This document shows, one piece after another, positions 33,049 through 42,097 of a stretch of DNA of 64,000 bases; position 1 is the first letter of the stretch; every line of letters starts with the position of its first letter. The translations under genes were made by a program, and so were the position numbers. Below the pieces are notes generated by a model. The model saw only the letters and a list, made by a program, of their open reading frames with translations. It was not told the DNA's origin and searched no databases. Location of the stretch: the NCBI RefSeq assembly GCF_022288825.1, contig NZ_JAKOOW010000037.1, positions 35,823-99,822 of the forward strand, given 5' to 3'. The stretch comes from Kingella pumchi. GTDB lineage: Bacteria > Pseudomonadota > Gammaproteobacteria > Burkholderiales > Neisseriaceae.

Positions 33049-33921
33049 TTAATGGGGCAGGACTTCGTCGAGCAGAGTGATTTCGCCGTCTTTCCTGCGG
33101 TAAAAATATTGCGACACCCGATAGGGCGAGCGCTCGGCAATCTCTGCCGCCGCTTCGCGCATCAGCGCCAGCGCAGCGGCATCGTCGGCGGCACAGGCCA
33201 AAACGGCATCGCGGGTGGGCACGGCAAAAGCGCAGTCGTCGGCAAACGGCAAACCGGCGCTCTCCAGCAGTTCGCGCAGATAAAGCAGCAGCGTGGCTTC
33301 GTAGTTGCCGTCCAGCGAAAACAGCACCAAAGAGCTGCCGTCAAAGCTTTTCAAACCGACTTTATCGCCGGCGTAGGCAAGAAAATTCTGCTCGGCAAGC
33401 GCGTGCACGTCGTTAAGGTCGAGCGCTTGGTCTACAAAATCGTTGCGGGTGAAATAGCGCATGCTGTTATCCATATCCAGCACGTAAGTGAGCACCAGAT
33501 CGCCGGCCAGCGGCATGAAAACCAAAACATTTTCGATATCGCCATCCGGATAGGCCTGCCGCATCTGCTCGCGGCTTTGCGCCACCCATTCGGTATTTTT
33601 GATCACGGGAAAAAGATGGGCGCTCACGTCTTCCAATTCATCGGCGCCACGCGCTTCCAGCAGGCTGGCAAAAGTTCCGGCAACGATGCCGTCCAAATCG
33701 TCCGGATTTTGGCAGTAGAGCGCATAAAAATTGCCCAGATAAGTGGCATGCGAGCCACCGTTGCCGTCGCTAAGGCGCATAACTGTATTGTCAATGCTGT
33801 CGCCCCAGTCGATATCGGCCGGCTGACCCAGCTGTCCGGCGGCGTAGTCGGCGTAATGGCTGACGAAATCCTGCCACGCCATCGGTTTTTTACCGCCGAA
33901 TATTTTGTTGAAAAAAGACAT
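33049..33921 (-). CDS. Conserved-looking cytoplasmic protein of unknown function
   Basis: 290 aa from the ATG at 33921 (AAAGGG upstream). It opens MSFFNKIFGGKKPMAWQDF and is strongly acidic with no signal or membrane helix. A KxFGGKK-like opening followed by alternating helix/strand segments is all that can be said; I know no family. DUS flank it on both sides. Confidence 0.7.
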   Translation of the reverse strand: MSFFNKIFGGKKPMAWQDFVSHYADYAAGQLGQPADIDWGDSIDNTVMRLSDGNGGSHATYLGNFYALYCQNPDDLDGIVAGTFASLLEARGADELEDVSAHLFPVIKNTEWVAQSREQMRQAYPDGDIENVLVFMPLAGDLVLTYVLDMDNSMRYFTRNDFVDQALDLNDVHALAEQNFLAYAGDKVGLKSFDGSSLVLFSLDGNYEATLLLYLRELLESAGLPFADDCAFAVPTRDAVLACAADDAAALALMREAAAEIAERSPYRVSQYFYRRKDGEITLLDEVLPH

Positions 33922-33994
33922 AATCGCCCTTTCCATCAAGGTAAAACGGTTGCTGAAGTTTTTTCAGGCTGCCTGAAAGCAGCCTGAAAAACGA

Positions 33995-34447
33995 TTACAG
34001 CTCGGTGCAGAGAATATTGCGCTCGGCACACAGGATGCTGTTGCCCTGCTCTTCGCGGCAGGCGGATTTGGCGGCGGCGCGGGCGGCGTCTTGGCTGCGA
34101 TTGCGCGCTTCGTAGCGCTGGCCCTGCACATACACGCCGCATTCAAACAAACCGCTGCCTTGTTTCAGCACCGGCGCGGCGGCGGGAGTGCGCGGCGTTT
34201 GCGCTTGGGCGGCAGGGGCTTCGACTGCTTTTTCAGGCTGCCGGTAAACCGGCTGCGGTGCGGCGGCGGGAGCGGGGGCAGCGGCGGGAGTGCGCGGGGC
34301 GGCAATGCCCTGCTGTTTTTCCAGCACGCTGATACGCTGTTTCAATTCTTGGATTTCGGCTTCCAAGCGGCTGATGCGGTCGTTGCCGGCGGCGGATGCG
34401 GAAGCGGCGGCAGCGGCCAGCAGGGCGGTCAGAATCAGTTTTTTCAT
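33995..34447 (-). CDS. Exported coiled-coil protein with a Cys-rich tail
   Basis: 150 aa. A Sec signal (to ASA-20) is followed by a short coiled coil (ISRLEAEIQELKQRISVLEK, heptad-spaced Leu/Ile), then a Pro/Ala-rich linker that includes a translated DUS (YRQPEKAVE), and a C-terminal domain with four cysteines (FECG, SACRE, ILCAE, ILCTE). The coiled coil resembles the trimerising segment of YbgF/CpoB-type proteins, but no TPR follows. Function unknown. Confidence 0.75.
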   Translation of the reverse strand: MKKLILTALLAAAAASASAAGNDRISRLEAEIQELKQRISVLEKQQGIAAPRTPAAAPAPAAAPQPVYRQPEKAVEAPAAQAQTPRTPAAAPVLKQGSGLFECGVYVQGQRYEARNRSQDAARAAAKSACREEQGNSILCAERNILCTEL

Positions 34448-34604
34448 CGTTTGTCTTTCGTGGTAGTGCGGGGAAAACGGCGCGCCTGCTCGGCGCAGCG
34501 GCTACTGCGGATTATATACGAATGCCGCGGCCTGGATAGCGCGCAAAACGCCGCAAAACGCCTCTTCGCTATATAATCGCCGCTTTTTGCAGAAAGCGAT
34601 CGCC

Positions 34605-35891
34605 ATGACCGATTTCATCCGCCTTGAAGCCCGCCGCATCGGCGCGGCCGCCGTTACCATGCCTGGCTCGAAAAGCATCAGCAACCGCACCCTGCTGCTG
34701 GCGGCGCTGAGCGACAACGATTGCGAAATCCGCTCGCTGCTGAAGTCCGACGATACCGACCGCATGCTCGATGCGCTGCGGGCTTTGGGCGTCAAACTGG
34801 AAACCCTGCCTTCAGGCAGCCTGAAAGTTTACGGCGGCGGCGGGCGTTTTGCCGTGCGCGAGGCGGATTTGTTTCTCGGCAATGCGGGCACCGCCTTTCG
34901 CCCGCTAACCGCCGTTTTGGCGCTGCTGGGCGGCCGCTACCGCCTGCACGGGGTGGAGCGGATGCACGAGCGGCCGATCGGCGATTTGGTCGATGCCCTG
35001 CGCTCGGCCGGTGCGCAAATCAACTATCAGGGCAAGGAAGGCTATCCGCCGCTCTTGATTGGCGAGCGGCAGGATCAGGGCAAACGCAGCCTGAAAATCA
35101 AAGGCAGCGTCTCCAGCCAGTTTCTGACTGCGCTTTTGATGGCGCTGCCGCTGACCGGCGAGGCGTTTGAGATTGAAGTGGAGGGCGTGCTGATTTCCCG
35201 CCCCTATATCGACATCACGCTGAATCTGATGGCCAAATTCGGCGTGCAGGTGGCAAACGAAGATTACCGCCGTTTCAGGCTGCCTGCCGCCGCCCGCTAC
35301 TGCGCGCCGCAGGTGGTGCAGGTGGAAGGAGACGCTTCGAGCGCATCCTACTTCCTGGCCGCCGGCCTGCTCGGCGGCGAAGCGGTGCGGGTAAACGGCG
35401 TGGGCAAAAATTCGATTCAGGGCGACGCGGCCTTTGCACTTGAGTTGGAAAAAATCGGCGCCCAAGTGCGGTGGGGCGAGGACTTTATCGAAGTGTCGCG
35501 TCCGGCAGGCCAGACCGTGCGGGCTTTCGATATCGATGCCAACCATATTCCCGATGCGGCGATGACGCTGGCGGTGGTGGCGCTGGCGGCCGACGGCAGC
35601 AGCACGCTGCGCAATATCGCTTCGTGGCGGGTGAAGGAAACCGACCGCATTGCCGCCATGGCGGCGGAATTGCGCAAACTCGGCGCAACGGTGGAAGAAG
35701 GGGCGGACTTTATCCGCATCACGCCGCCGGCCAAGCTGAATGCCGACGCGCTGATCGCCACCTACGACGACCACCGTATGGCCATGTGCTTCTCGCTGGT
35801 CAGCCTACTCGGCGTGCCGGTGCGGATCCTCGATCCGAAATGTACCGACAAAACCTTTCCCGGCTATTTTGACGTGTTCAACAGCCTGTAA
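34605..35891 (+). CDS. aroA: 5-enolpyruvylshikimate-3-phosphate synthase
   Basis: 428 aa from the ATG at 34605; a nearby upstream start would add only MQKAIA. PGSKSISNRTLLLAAL, LGNAGTAFRPLTAVLAL and RVKETDRIAAMAAELRKLG are the EPSP synthase signatures. It makes EPSP for chorismate. TATAAT at 34572-34577 is a likely -10. It is divergent from the coiled-coil protein gene. Confidence 0.97.
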   Translation: MTDFIRLEARRIGAAAVTMPGSKSISNRTLLLAALSDNDCEIRSLLKSDDTDRMLDALRALGVKLETLPSGSLKVYGGGGRFAVREADLFLGNAGTAFRPLTAVLALLGGRYRLHGVERMHERPIGDLVDALRSAGAQINYQGKEGYPPLLIGERQDQGKRSLKIKGSVSSQFLTALLMALPLTGEAFEIEVEGVLISRPYIDITLNLMAKFGVQVANEDYRRFRLPAAARYCAPQVVQVEGDASSASYFLAAGLLGGEAVRVNGVGKNSIQGDAAFALELEKIGAQVRWGEDFIEVSRPAGQTVRAFDIDANHIPDAAMTLAVVALAADGSSTLRNIASWRVKETDRIAAMAAELRKLGATVEEGADFIRITPPAKLNADALIATYDDHRMAMCFSLVSLLGVPVRILDPKCTDKTFPGYFDVFNSL

Positions 35892-35908
35892 GCTGCCTGA
35901 AAAACAAA

Positions 35909-35944
35909 ACGGCCGCCGGTTGCTTCCGGCGGCCGTTTGTTTTG
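35909..35944 (+). terminator. Bidirectional rho-independent terminator between aroA and proQ
   Basis: An 11-bp perfect GC-rich stem (ACGGCCGCCGG / CCGGCGGCCGT) is flanked by AAAACAAA on the left and TTGTTTT on the right. It serves convergent aroA and the ProQ-family gene. It is not DUS-based. Confidence 0.85.
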
Positions 35945-35963
35945 CATTTCGTCTTGCCTGCGT

Positions 35964-36455
35964 TTATTCGGCGCCCTGCTCTGCTTGGGCGCTCTCCGCG
36001 GCGGGAGCGGTTTCGACGGCTGCGGCGTTTTCAGGCTGCCCTTGAGTTTCAGGCTGCCCTGCGGCCTGCTGCTGGCGGCGCTGTTCGCGTTTTTCCTGCT
36101 GTTTTTCCAAACTTTCGCGGATACCGGGATGCGTCAGCGCATGCTGCTGCTCTTCGGGCGTGATTTCGCCCTGCGGGCGGTTGGCCAAATTGAAGCGCTT
36201 GCCGCCTTTGGCCACCGCCAGCAGGTATTTGGGACGGCGGCAGTGGTTGGACAGGGCGCGGACAATCAGGGCGGGATCAAACTGCGGCAAGGCCTGCTGC
36301 AATTCTTGCTCGATGCCCAGTGCCAGCGGTTTGAAACGCTTGAAAACATCGTATTTGCCGTAGATATGGTCGGCAATCATTTTGGTCTGCTTGGTTTTGC
36401 TCATGGACTGCATGGCGCTTTTCAAAGCGTTGCCCAATGCGGTTTCGTTGCTCAT
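35964..36455 (-). CDS. proQ: ProQ/FinO-family RNA chaperone
   Basis: 163 aa from the ATG at 36455 (GGAAGTACC upstream). Residues about 15-115 are the FinO domain (YDVFKRFKPLALGIEQEL, ALSNHCRRPKYLLAVAKGGKRFNL). The C-terminal tail is disordered, rich in Gln, Glu and Ala, and has two translated DUS (GQPET, GQPEN). ProQ binds structured RNAs globally. It starts 38 bases after the aroB stop on the same strand. Confidence 0.9.
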   Translation of the reverse strand: MSNETALGNALKSAMQSMSKTKQTKMIADHIYGKYDVFKRFKPLALGIEQELQQALPQFDPALIVRALSNHCRRPKYLLAVAKGGKRFNLANRPQGEITPEEQQHALTHPGIRESLEKQQEKREQRRQQQAAGQPETQGQPENAAAVETAPAAESAQAEQGAE

Positions 36456-36493
36456 GGTACTTCCTTGGTTCGGGTTTGCGGGTTTGGCCGGCA

Positions 36494-37576
36494 TCAGGCC
36501 GGCAGAAATTCTTTCAGGCTGCTTTCCAGCAGGGCTTCGTCGTCGATATTGGTAATAACGGCCTGCCCCAGGCGCTCAAGCGTGATAAAGCGCATGCGGC
36601 CGTTTTGCACTTTTTTGTCGTGGCGGATATGGGAGAGCCAGCGCTCGAAAGCGAATACCGGCGGACGGTCGGGTAGGCCGGCCAGTCTGAACAGGGCCGC
36701 CACCCGTTCGGTATCTTCTGCTTTCAGGCTGCCTAAACGCTCGGACAAACAGCAGGCGGCAACGGTACCGGCAGCCACGGCTTCGCCATGCAGCCACACG
36801 CCGTAGCCCATCTCGGCTTCGATGGCATGGCCGAAAGTGTGCCCCAAATTCAAAAGCGCCCGCCTGCCCTGCTCGGTTTCATCTTCGGCAACAATGTCGG
36901 CCTTCATCTGGCAGCAATGGGCAACGGCCTGCGCCAGCAGTTCTTTATCGCGCTGCATCAGAGCGGGCATATGGGCTTCCAGCCACACCAAAAACTGCTC
37001 GTCGCCCAATAAGGCGTATTTGATCACTTCTGCCATGCCGGCGGAAAACTCGCGCGGCGGTAAAGTATCAAGCACATCCAAATCGGCGATGACCAGCTGC
37101 GGCTGGTAAAAAGCGCCGATCATGTTTTTGCCTAAGGGGTGGTTGATGGCCGTTTTACCGCCCACCGAAGAATCGACCTGGCTCAGCAAAGTGGTCGGAA
37201 TCTGGATAAAGGGCATGCCGCGCTGGTAGGTGGCGGCGGCGAAACCGGAAATATCACCCACCACGCCGCCGCCCAGCGCAATCAGCGTGGTCGAGCGTTC
37301 GGCATGATGCTCCAGCAGTTCGTCATAAATCTGGTTGAGCGACTGGTGGTTTTTGTATTGTTCGCCATCGGGCAAAATAATTGAAAAAAATTCAACTCCC
37401 GCCTGCTCCAGCATATTTTCGACGGTTCTGAGATACAGCTTAGCCACCGTGGTATTGGTAACAATTGCTGCTTTCTTGCCAAGATGCGGACGGATAATGT
37501 CGGAATCTTGAATCATCCGCCTGGCAATGCGGATGGGATAAGAATGTGATGATGTAGCGACAACAACGGTTTTCAT
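36494..37576 (-). CDS. aroB: 3-dehydroquinate synthase
   Basis: 360 aa. NAD-binding GGGVVGDISGFAAATY, active-site IQIPTTLLSQVDSSVGGKTAIN and metal-ligand HTFGHAIE are present. It cyclises DAHP to dehydroquinate, the second step of the shikimate pathway. It follows aroK by 33 bases on the same strand and precedes proQ, so aroK-aroB-proQ may be cotranscribed downstream of pilMNOPQ. Confidence 0.97.
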   Translation of the reverse strand: MKTVVVATSSHSYPIRIARRMIQDSDIIRPHLGKKAAIVTNTTVAKLYLRTVENMLEQAGVEFFSIILPDGEQYKNHQSLNQIYDELLEHHAERSTTLIALGGGVVGDISGFAAATYQRGMPFIQIPTTLLSQVDSSVGGKTAINHPLGKNMIGAFYQPQLVIADLDVLDTLPPREFSAGMAEVIKYALLGDEQFLVWLEAHMPALMQRDKELLAQAVAHCCQMKADIVAEDETEQGRRALLNLGHTFGHAIEAEMGYGVWLHGEAVAAGTVAACCLSERLGSLKAEDTERVAALFRLAGLPDRPPVFAFERWLSHIRHDKKVQNGRMRFITLERLGQAVITNIDDEALLESSLKEFLPA

Positions 37577-37609
37577 GGTGATATAAAAAGAGAACTAACT
37601 GGAAAATAC

Positions 37610-38125
37610 TTAGCGGATGGCTTCCATTATTTGCTGCAGTGCCTGCGCATGGTTGCGCTGTCCGGCTTCGATAACAAAATCTGCCGTTTCGCGGTACAAA
37701 CTATCACGCTGCGCATAAAGGGCATTTAATTTTTCCAGGGGGTTTTCCACCTGCAGCAAAGGGCGGTTTTTATCATAGCGGACACGCTCGAATAATACTT
37801 CAGGCTGCGTATGCAGATAGATTACCGTGCCATTCCTTTTTAAACATTGCCGGTTTTCTTCTCTTAGCACACTGCCACCGCCAGTAGCCAAAACGATTTT
37901 GGATAAGGCACACAAATCTCGGATAACTGCAGCTTCACGCATACGAAAACCATCTTCTCCCTCAAGCTCGAAGATGGTTGGTATCGAAACGCCGGTGCGC
38001 TCGCAAATTACGGCATCGCTGTCATAAAAAGTATAGTCCAGTTGCTCTGCCAATTGCCGACCCAAAGTGGTCTTTCCTGCTCCCATCAATCCGATGAGAA
38101 AAAAATTGCCTGCTATGTTTTCCAT
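37610..38125 (-). CDS. aroK: Shikimate kinase
   Basis: 171 aa if started at the ATG at 38125 (MENIAGNFFLIGLMGAGKTT); the ATG at 38134 adds MPA and has AGG at better spacing, so the start is uncertain by three codons. Walker A is GLMGAGKTT; the shikimate site includes YDSDAVICERTG and ATGGGSV. It phosphorylates shikimate. It lies between pilQ and aroB as in other neisseriae (pilQ-aroK-aroB). Confidence 0.95.
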   Translation of the reverse strand: MENIAGNFFLIGLMGAGKTTLGRQLAEQLDYTFYDSDAVICERTGVSIPTIFELEGEDGFRMREAAVIRDLCALSKIVLATGGGSVLREENRQCLKRNGTVIYLHTQPEVLFERVRYDKNRPLLQVENPLEKLNALYAQRDSLYRETADFVIEAGQRNHAQALQQIMEAIR

Positions 38126-38168
38126 AGCAGGCATTTTAACCTATCAAATAAGGTTACAGTCAGTTTTT

Positions 38169-40235
38169 TTAGTAGCGCAATACGCTGGTTTCGCCACCCA
38201 TAATACGCGGGGTAATGAAGAACAGCAGCTCGTTACGCTCATGCTTGCGACCGCGTGATTTGAACAGATTACCCAATACCGGCAGGTCACCCAATACCGG
38301 AACTTTTCTTACGGTATTAGCAAAAGTTTCCTGATAAACACCACCTACTACCAAGGTACCGCCATCTTCAATCATGGCTTGGGTTTTCACCTGCTTGGTA
38401 GAAAGAGCCGGTTCACCATCAATATTGGTGTAGTTGGCAGCAATGTCATCTTTGTTAATTGTAATATCCAAGATTACTTTGCTGTCCGGAGTAATGCGCG
38501 GAGTAACTTTCAGACTTAATACGGCATCTTTAAAGTCTGTTTTATAAGCACCGCTACCATCTCTGGTCTGATAAGGAATTTGGAAACCTTGTTTGATTTC
38601 AGCTTCTTTACGGTCTTGAGTCAGAACACGCGGATTAGAAATCACTTTAGTGCGGTTCTCAGTTTCCAAAGCAGAAATTTCCAAGCCCAGCGCACCTGAA
38701 GAGAATGCACGAACTAGAGCAATGGAATTCACTGCGGCAGTTGCCGGCAAGTTCACGTTAGGTCCAGCCAAAACGCTACCTTGACCAATCGTATCACTCA
38801 AAGAAGAGCCGAAAGAGGTACGACCACGCGAGCCATTAACACCAAATTTAACACCCAAATCACGAGATACACCATCGGCAGCTTCAACGATACGAGCCTC
38901 AACCATAACCTGCTTAGCAGGAACATCCAACTCCGCAATTAAACGTTGAAACTTTTCAATTACCAACTGGTTGTCAGTAATAATCAAAGTATTGGTTGAA
39001 GGATCAAGTAGAGCACTACCTCTCTCGCTCAAAATTGTATTTTGCGTATTAGTAGATGAGTTATTATCTTCAATTTTCAGAATTTTCTTAAACTCATCAA
39101 CATTTTTATATTTCAACTGAAAACTCTGAGTGATTAAAGGTCGCAATTTCTCCAATTTTTGCTGTGCAGCCAAGGCATCTTCTGTTTTCTTATCAATCTC
39201 TTCATTTGGTAACACATTGATGATATTACCATGCTGGCTTTTACCCAAATTACGCGCATCGAGAACCAAATCCAAAGCCTGATCCCAAGGTACATCACGC
39301 AAAGACAGCGTAATTTTACCCTGAACTGTATCACTGGCTACGATATTCATACCGGACTCTTTTGCCAAAATTTGCAATACAGTACGTACATCTACATTTT
39401 GGAAGTCAAGGGAAATACGCTTACCTTTATAGGATTTAGCAGCTTTTCGACCAATCTGAGCGGTAGTAACATTACGCACAGGAGTAATCTGCACCACGTT
39501 ACGACCATTTGATTGGGTAATCTTATGCTCCCAATTCCCCTGGTTACGGATAGTAATCTGGGTATCGTTACCCAGACGTTTAACATTTACATCACGAACC
39601 GGGGTAGAAAAGTCCGTTACATCAAAAGTCCTTTGATCCTTAGCAGCCAAAGGATAATTTTTCAAAGTAATAACCAAGCGGTCATTCTGTACCTTTACTT
39701 TAGGCTGACCGGGATATCCAGATGAATATTCCACGATACCAGAATTATTGCTTCCTTTTTTGAAGTCAATATTTACAGCAGAGCTGTTACCAGTATAAAC
39801 CGGCTCAGACTGCTGGGCAGGAGCAGCTGCTCTGTTGACTGCAGTATTGGTTACGGGAGCCTCATTAACATAAATCCAAACTTCATTCCCTTTCACTTGG
39901 GCATTATATTGTCCGTCTTGTGAAAGAGTAAGCAGAACCCGAGCATTGCCGTTTCCTTGAGCCGCAGCCAATTGGCGCAGGAAAGTATCGTTAAACGATT
40001 GTGAAGGCTGAGCCAATTGGATGCCTGTAGCAGGGAAATCCAACGCAATACGAGAAGGGTTACTGGTAACAAATCCTGTAGGCTCAACAGCACCGCTATC
40101 AAATTTAACCTTAATGACTCGTTGCTGGTTCGGCAGCACAGAGGCATTGATACCAACAATATTACCTGCATTTGATACTTGGAACATCACTCCTAAAGCA
40201 GCAGCAGACAACAATTTAATTGCATTCGTTTTCAT
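38169..40235 (-). CDS. pilQ: Type IV pilus secretin PilQ
   Basis: 688 aa. A signal peptide (to SNA-23) is followed by two AMIN domains (about 25-250) that bind peptidoglycan, an N0/N1 region (ISLDFQNVDVRTVLQILAKE) and the secretin C-domain (VEARIVEAADGVSRDLGVKF; final VPVLGDLPVLGNLFKSRGR). It forms the outer-membrane pore for pilus extrusion and DNA uptake. I see no run of small basic octapeptide repeats of the meningococcal type, which fits the shorter length. The gene is AT-richer than most of the window and has no DUS. Confidence 0.97.
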   Translation of the reverse strand: MKTNAIKLLSAAALGVMFQVSNAGNIVGINASVLPNQQRVIKVKFDSGAVEPTGFVTSNPSRIALDFPATGIQLAQPSQSFNDTFLRQLAAAQGNGNARVLLTLSQDGQYNAQVKGNEVWIYVNEAPVTNTAVNRAAAPAQQSEPVYTGNSSAVNIDFKKGSNNSGIVEYSSGYPGQPKVKVQNDRLVITLKNYPLAAKDQRTFDVTDFSTPVRDVNVKRLGNDTQITIRNQGNWEHKITQSNGRNVVQITPVRNVTTAQIGRKAAKSYKGKRISLDFQNVDVRTVLQILAKESGMNIVASDTVQGKITLSLRDVPWDQALDLVLDARNLGKSQHGNIINVLPNEEIDKKTEDALAAQQKLEKLRPLITQSFQLKYKNVDEFKKILKIEDNNSSTNTQNTILSERGSALLDPSTNTLIITDNQLVIEKFQRLIAELDVPAKQVMVEARIVEAADGVSRDLGVKFGVNGSRGRTSFGSSLSDTIGQGSVLAGPNVNLPATAAVNSIALVRAFSSGALGLEISALETENRTKVISNPRVLTQDRKEAEIKQGFQIPYQTRDGSGAYKTDFKDAVLSLKVTPRITPDSKVILDITINKDDIAANYTNIDGEPALSTKQVKTQAMIEDGGTLVVGGVYQETFANTVRKVPVLGDLPVLGNLFKSRGRKHERNELLFFITPRIMGGETSVLRY

Positions 40236-40271
40236 AATTATTCAACCCTAACTTTATCAAATTTAAACTTC

Positions 40272-40802
40272 TTACTTGGTAGCTTGGTTACTACTTTGTG
40301 CATCACCCGTACTCAGCAGTAACTCAGCTGGACGGTTTACCCAATTACCAAATGTATCCTCGACGACCTCGACAATATCGATTTTATCAGGCGTGATTCT
40401 AGAAACTCTGCCAAAATTTTGTCCGAGATGCTTACCTGGGGTTACCGTATAAACATGCCCATCAACTTCTATCAAAGCAGACAATGATCTGGCAGTGCCG
40501 ATAGACCCCACATACTTAAGGTTTTCCAAGCTGTAGTTTTCAAGCAGCTCTTTAGGTCGATTTAAATCTGGCGCATTACTATTTTGGTAAGCTGCCTTCA
40601 TCCTCTGCACAGAGTACGCATTCGGGCCAGAGAATTGCGGAGGGAAATATGTAACACGCTCTACTGGCGCAACTGGCTCTGGAGGACGAATTTTAGATTT
40701 TGCCTCTTGTCTGGTCTGCTGCATCCATGAATTTAAATCATCGTGCTCACCCGAACAAGCAGACAATATAAACAAAGATGCCAATAACAATCTGACTTTC
40801 AT
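40272..40802 (-). CDS. pilP: Type IV pilus assembly lipoprotein PilP
   Basis: 176 aa. The lipobox ILSAC (Cys16) anchors it in the inner membrane. The C-terminal part (LENLKYVGSIGTARSLSALIEVDGHVYTV and the GQNFGRVSRI segment) is the PilP beta-sandwich that docks on PilQ. It links the PilMNO platform to the secretin. The gene lies between pilO and pilQ with short gaps. Confidence 0.96.
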   Translation of the reverse strand: MKVRLLLASLFILSACSGEHDDLNSWMQQTRQEAKSKIRPPEPVAPVERVTYFPPQFSGPNAYSVQRMKAAYQNSNAPDLNRPKELLENYSLENLKYVGSIGTARSLSALIEVDGHVYTVTPGKHLGQNFGRVSRITPDKIDIVEVVEDTFGNWVNRPAELLLSTGDAQSSNQATK

Positions 40803-40829
40803 TATGTTTCCTATCTTACTTGATCAAAT

Positions 40830-41456
40830 TTATTGAACGGATGATGCAGCCACACCACTAGCAACATCAGAGGCGGTCTCAGAAACATCCAATGCCTTAT
40901 AAGTGTTTGCTAAAGCATAGAAAGACAACTTTCCTTTGTTCTTTTCATCATTACTACTCAAAGTAATATTAGACAAAGTAACAATCCTAGAAACATGTCC
41001 TACGTCTCGTGCAAATTGAGCGATCTGGTCGTAGCTACCAGTTACCGAAATAGAAAATGGCAGTCTTTGGATTGGTCCATCAGTATCAGGAGCCTGCGGC
41101 GTAACCTTATCCATTACCAAACCATTCTTAGACGCAGCCTGATGTAACTCCTGAATCAGATTGGGCACTTCTGCATTTGTCGGCAATTGTTTCAACAATA
41201 CCGCAATTGCTTTTTCCAACTCTTCCAGCTCTATTTTCAGGTTATCCAGATTAGCAGCTTTTAGGGCTTTAGTTTCATACTCTTGCCGCAATTCAACTTC
41301 TTTGGCACTAGCAGTCTGATATTCTTCCCACTGATCTTTAAATACAACCAAATAACCCAGCACAAGCAAAACGACTATTAAAACAAGAGCAAATAAAATT
41401 TGGGTTGGTTTATTTTGCAAATGCAATCTATTGATATCAAAACCTTTACTCATCAT
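40830..41456 (-). CDS. pilO: Type IV pilus alignment protein PilO
   Basis: 208 aa. One transmembrane helix (about 20-40), a coiled coil (YQTASAKEVELRQEYETKA and after) and a ferredoxin-like C-domain (PFSISVTGSYDQIAQFARDV). It heterodimerises with PilN in the periplasm. Its ATGATG start overlaps the pilN stop codon, so translation is coupled. Confidence 0.95.
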   Translation of the reverse strand: MMSKGFDINRLHLQNKPTQILFALVLIVVLLVLGYLVVFKDQWEEYQTASAKEVELRQEYETKALKAANLDNLKIELEELEKAIAVLLKQLPTNAEVPNLIQELHQAASKNGLVMDKVTPQAPDTDGPIQRLPFSISVTGSYDQIAQFARDVGHVSRIVTLSNITLSSNDEKNKGKLSFYALANTYKALDVSETASDVASGVAASSVQ

Positions 41457-42097
41457 TGACCCCCTACTGTTGATGCTTCAGCTGCAGACGCAGGACTCGA
41501 AGCGGGCAAAGTCGCCTGATCATTATTACTTCTAATAATCTGATTCTCAACTAAAACAGACTTCAAAGTGAATTTCTGTCCATCATCGCTTTTCTCAATT
41601 CCAACCAATTCCGGCTGTTCAAAAACACCAGTACTAGGCAGTGCATTCATAAACATGGCAACTTTATTATCGCTTATTGCCTTTCCGATCAGAATATATT
41701 CTTTGCTTAACTGACCGTTATTGCTGTCGCCACCTTTCAATTCCGTTAGATAAGCACCATCGGGAACCAATTGGTTTACGCTGTCAATAATACGCGCACC
41801 CTCAAACCGCTTATTGTCTAATTCCTCAACCTTTTGCTTACGCTGAAGGAAATTATTCTTGATTTCGGTTAGCCTATTAATTTCCTCGATTTCTTTATCT
41901 AAGGCTTGGATACCGGTTGTTAAGGTCTCGTTCCGATTGTTTTGATCGGAGATCATGGCAGTAAGCCCCAAGTAAACTAAGACACAAAGAGCCACACCTA
42001 TGATGCCGGCCAAAACCATAAGGCTTTGAAATTGTTTCTTCTGTTTCTGCTCCTTCAGCTCTCTATACGGAAGCAGATTAATTTCAATCAGTTTCAT
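41453..42097 (-). CDS. pilN: Type IV pilus assembly protein PilN
   Basis: 214 aa. The N-terminal IEINLLPYRE is the conserved cytoplasmic peptide that inserts into PilM; a transmembrane helix (about 25-45), coiled coil and ferredoxin-like domain follow. It directly abuts pilM, with its start next to the pilM stop. Confidence 0.96.
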   Translation of the reverse strand: MKLIEINLLPYRELKEQKQKKQFQSLMVLAGIIGVALCVLVYLGLTAMISDQNNRNETLTTGIQALDKEIEEINRLTEIKNNFLQRKQKVEELDNKRFEGARIIDSVNQLVPDGAYLTELKGGDSNNGQLSKEYILIGKAISDNKVAMFMNALPSTGVFEQPELVGIEKSDDGQKFTLKSVLVENQIIRSNNDQATLPASSPASAAEASTVGGQ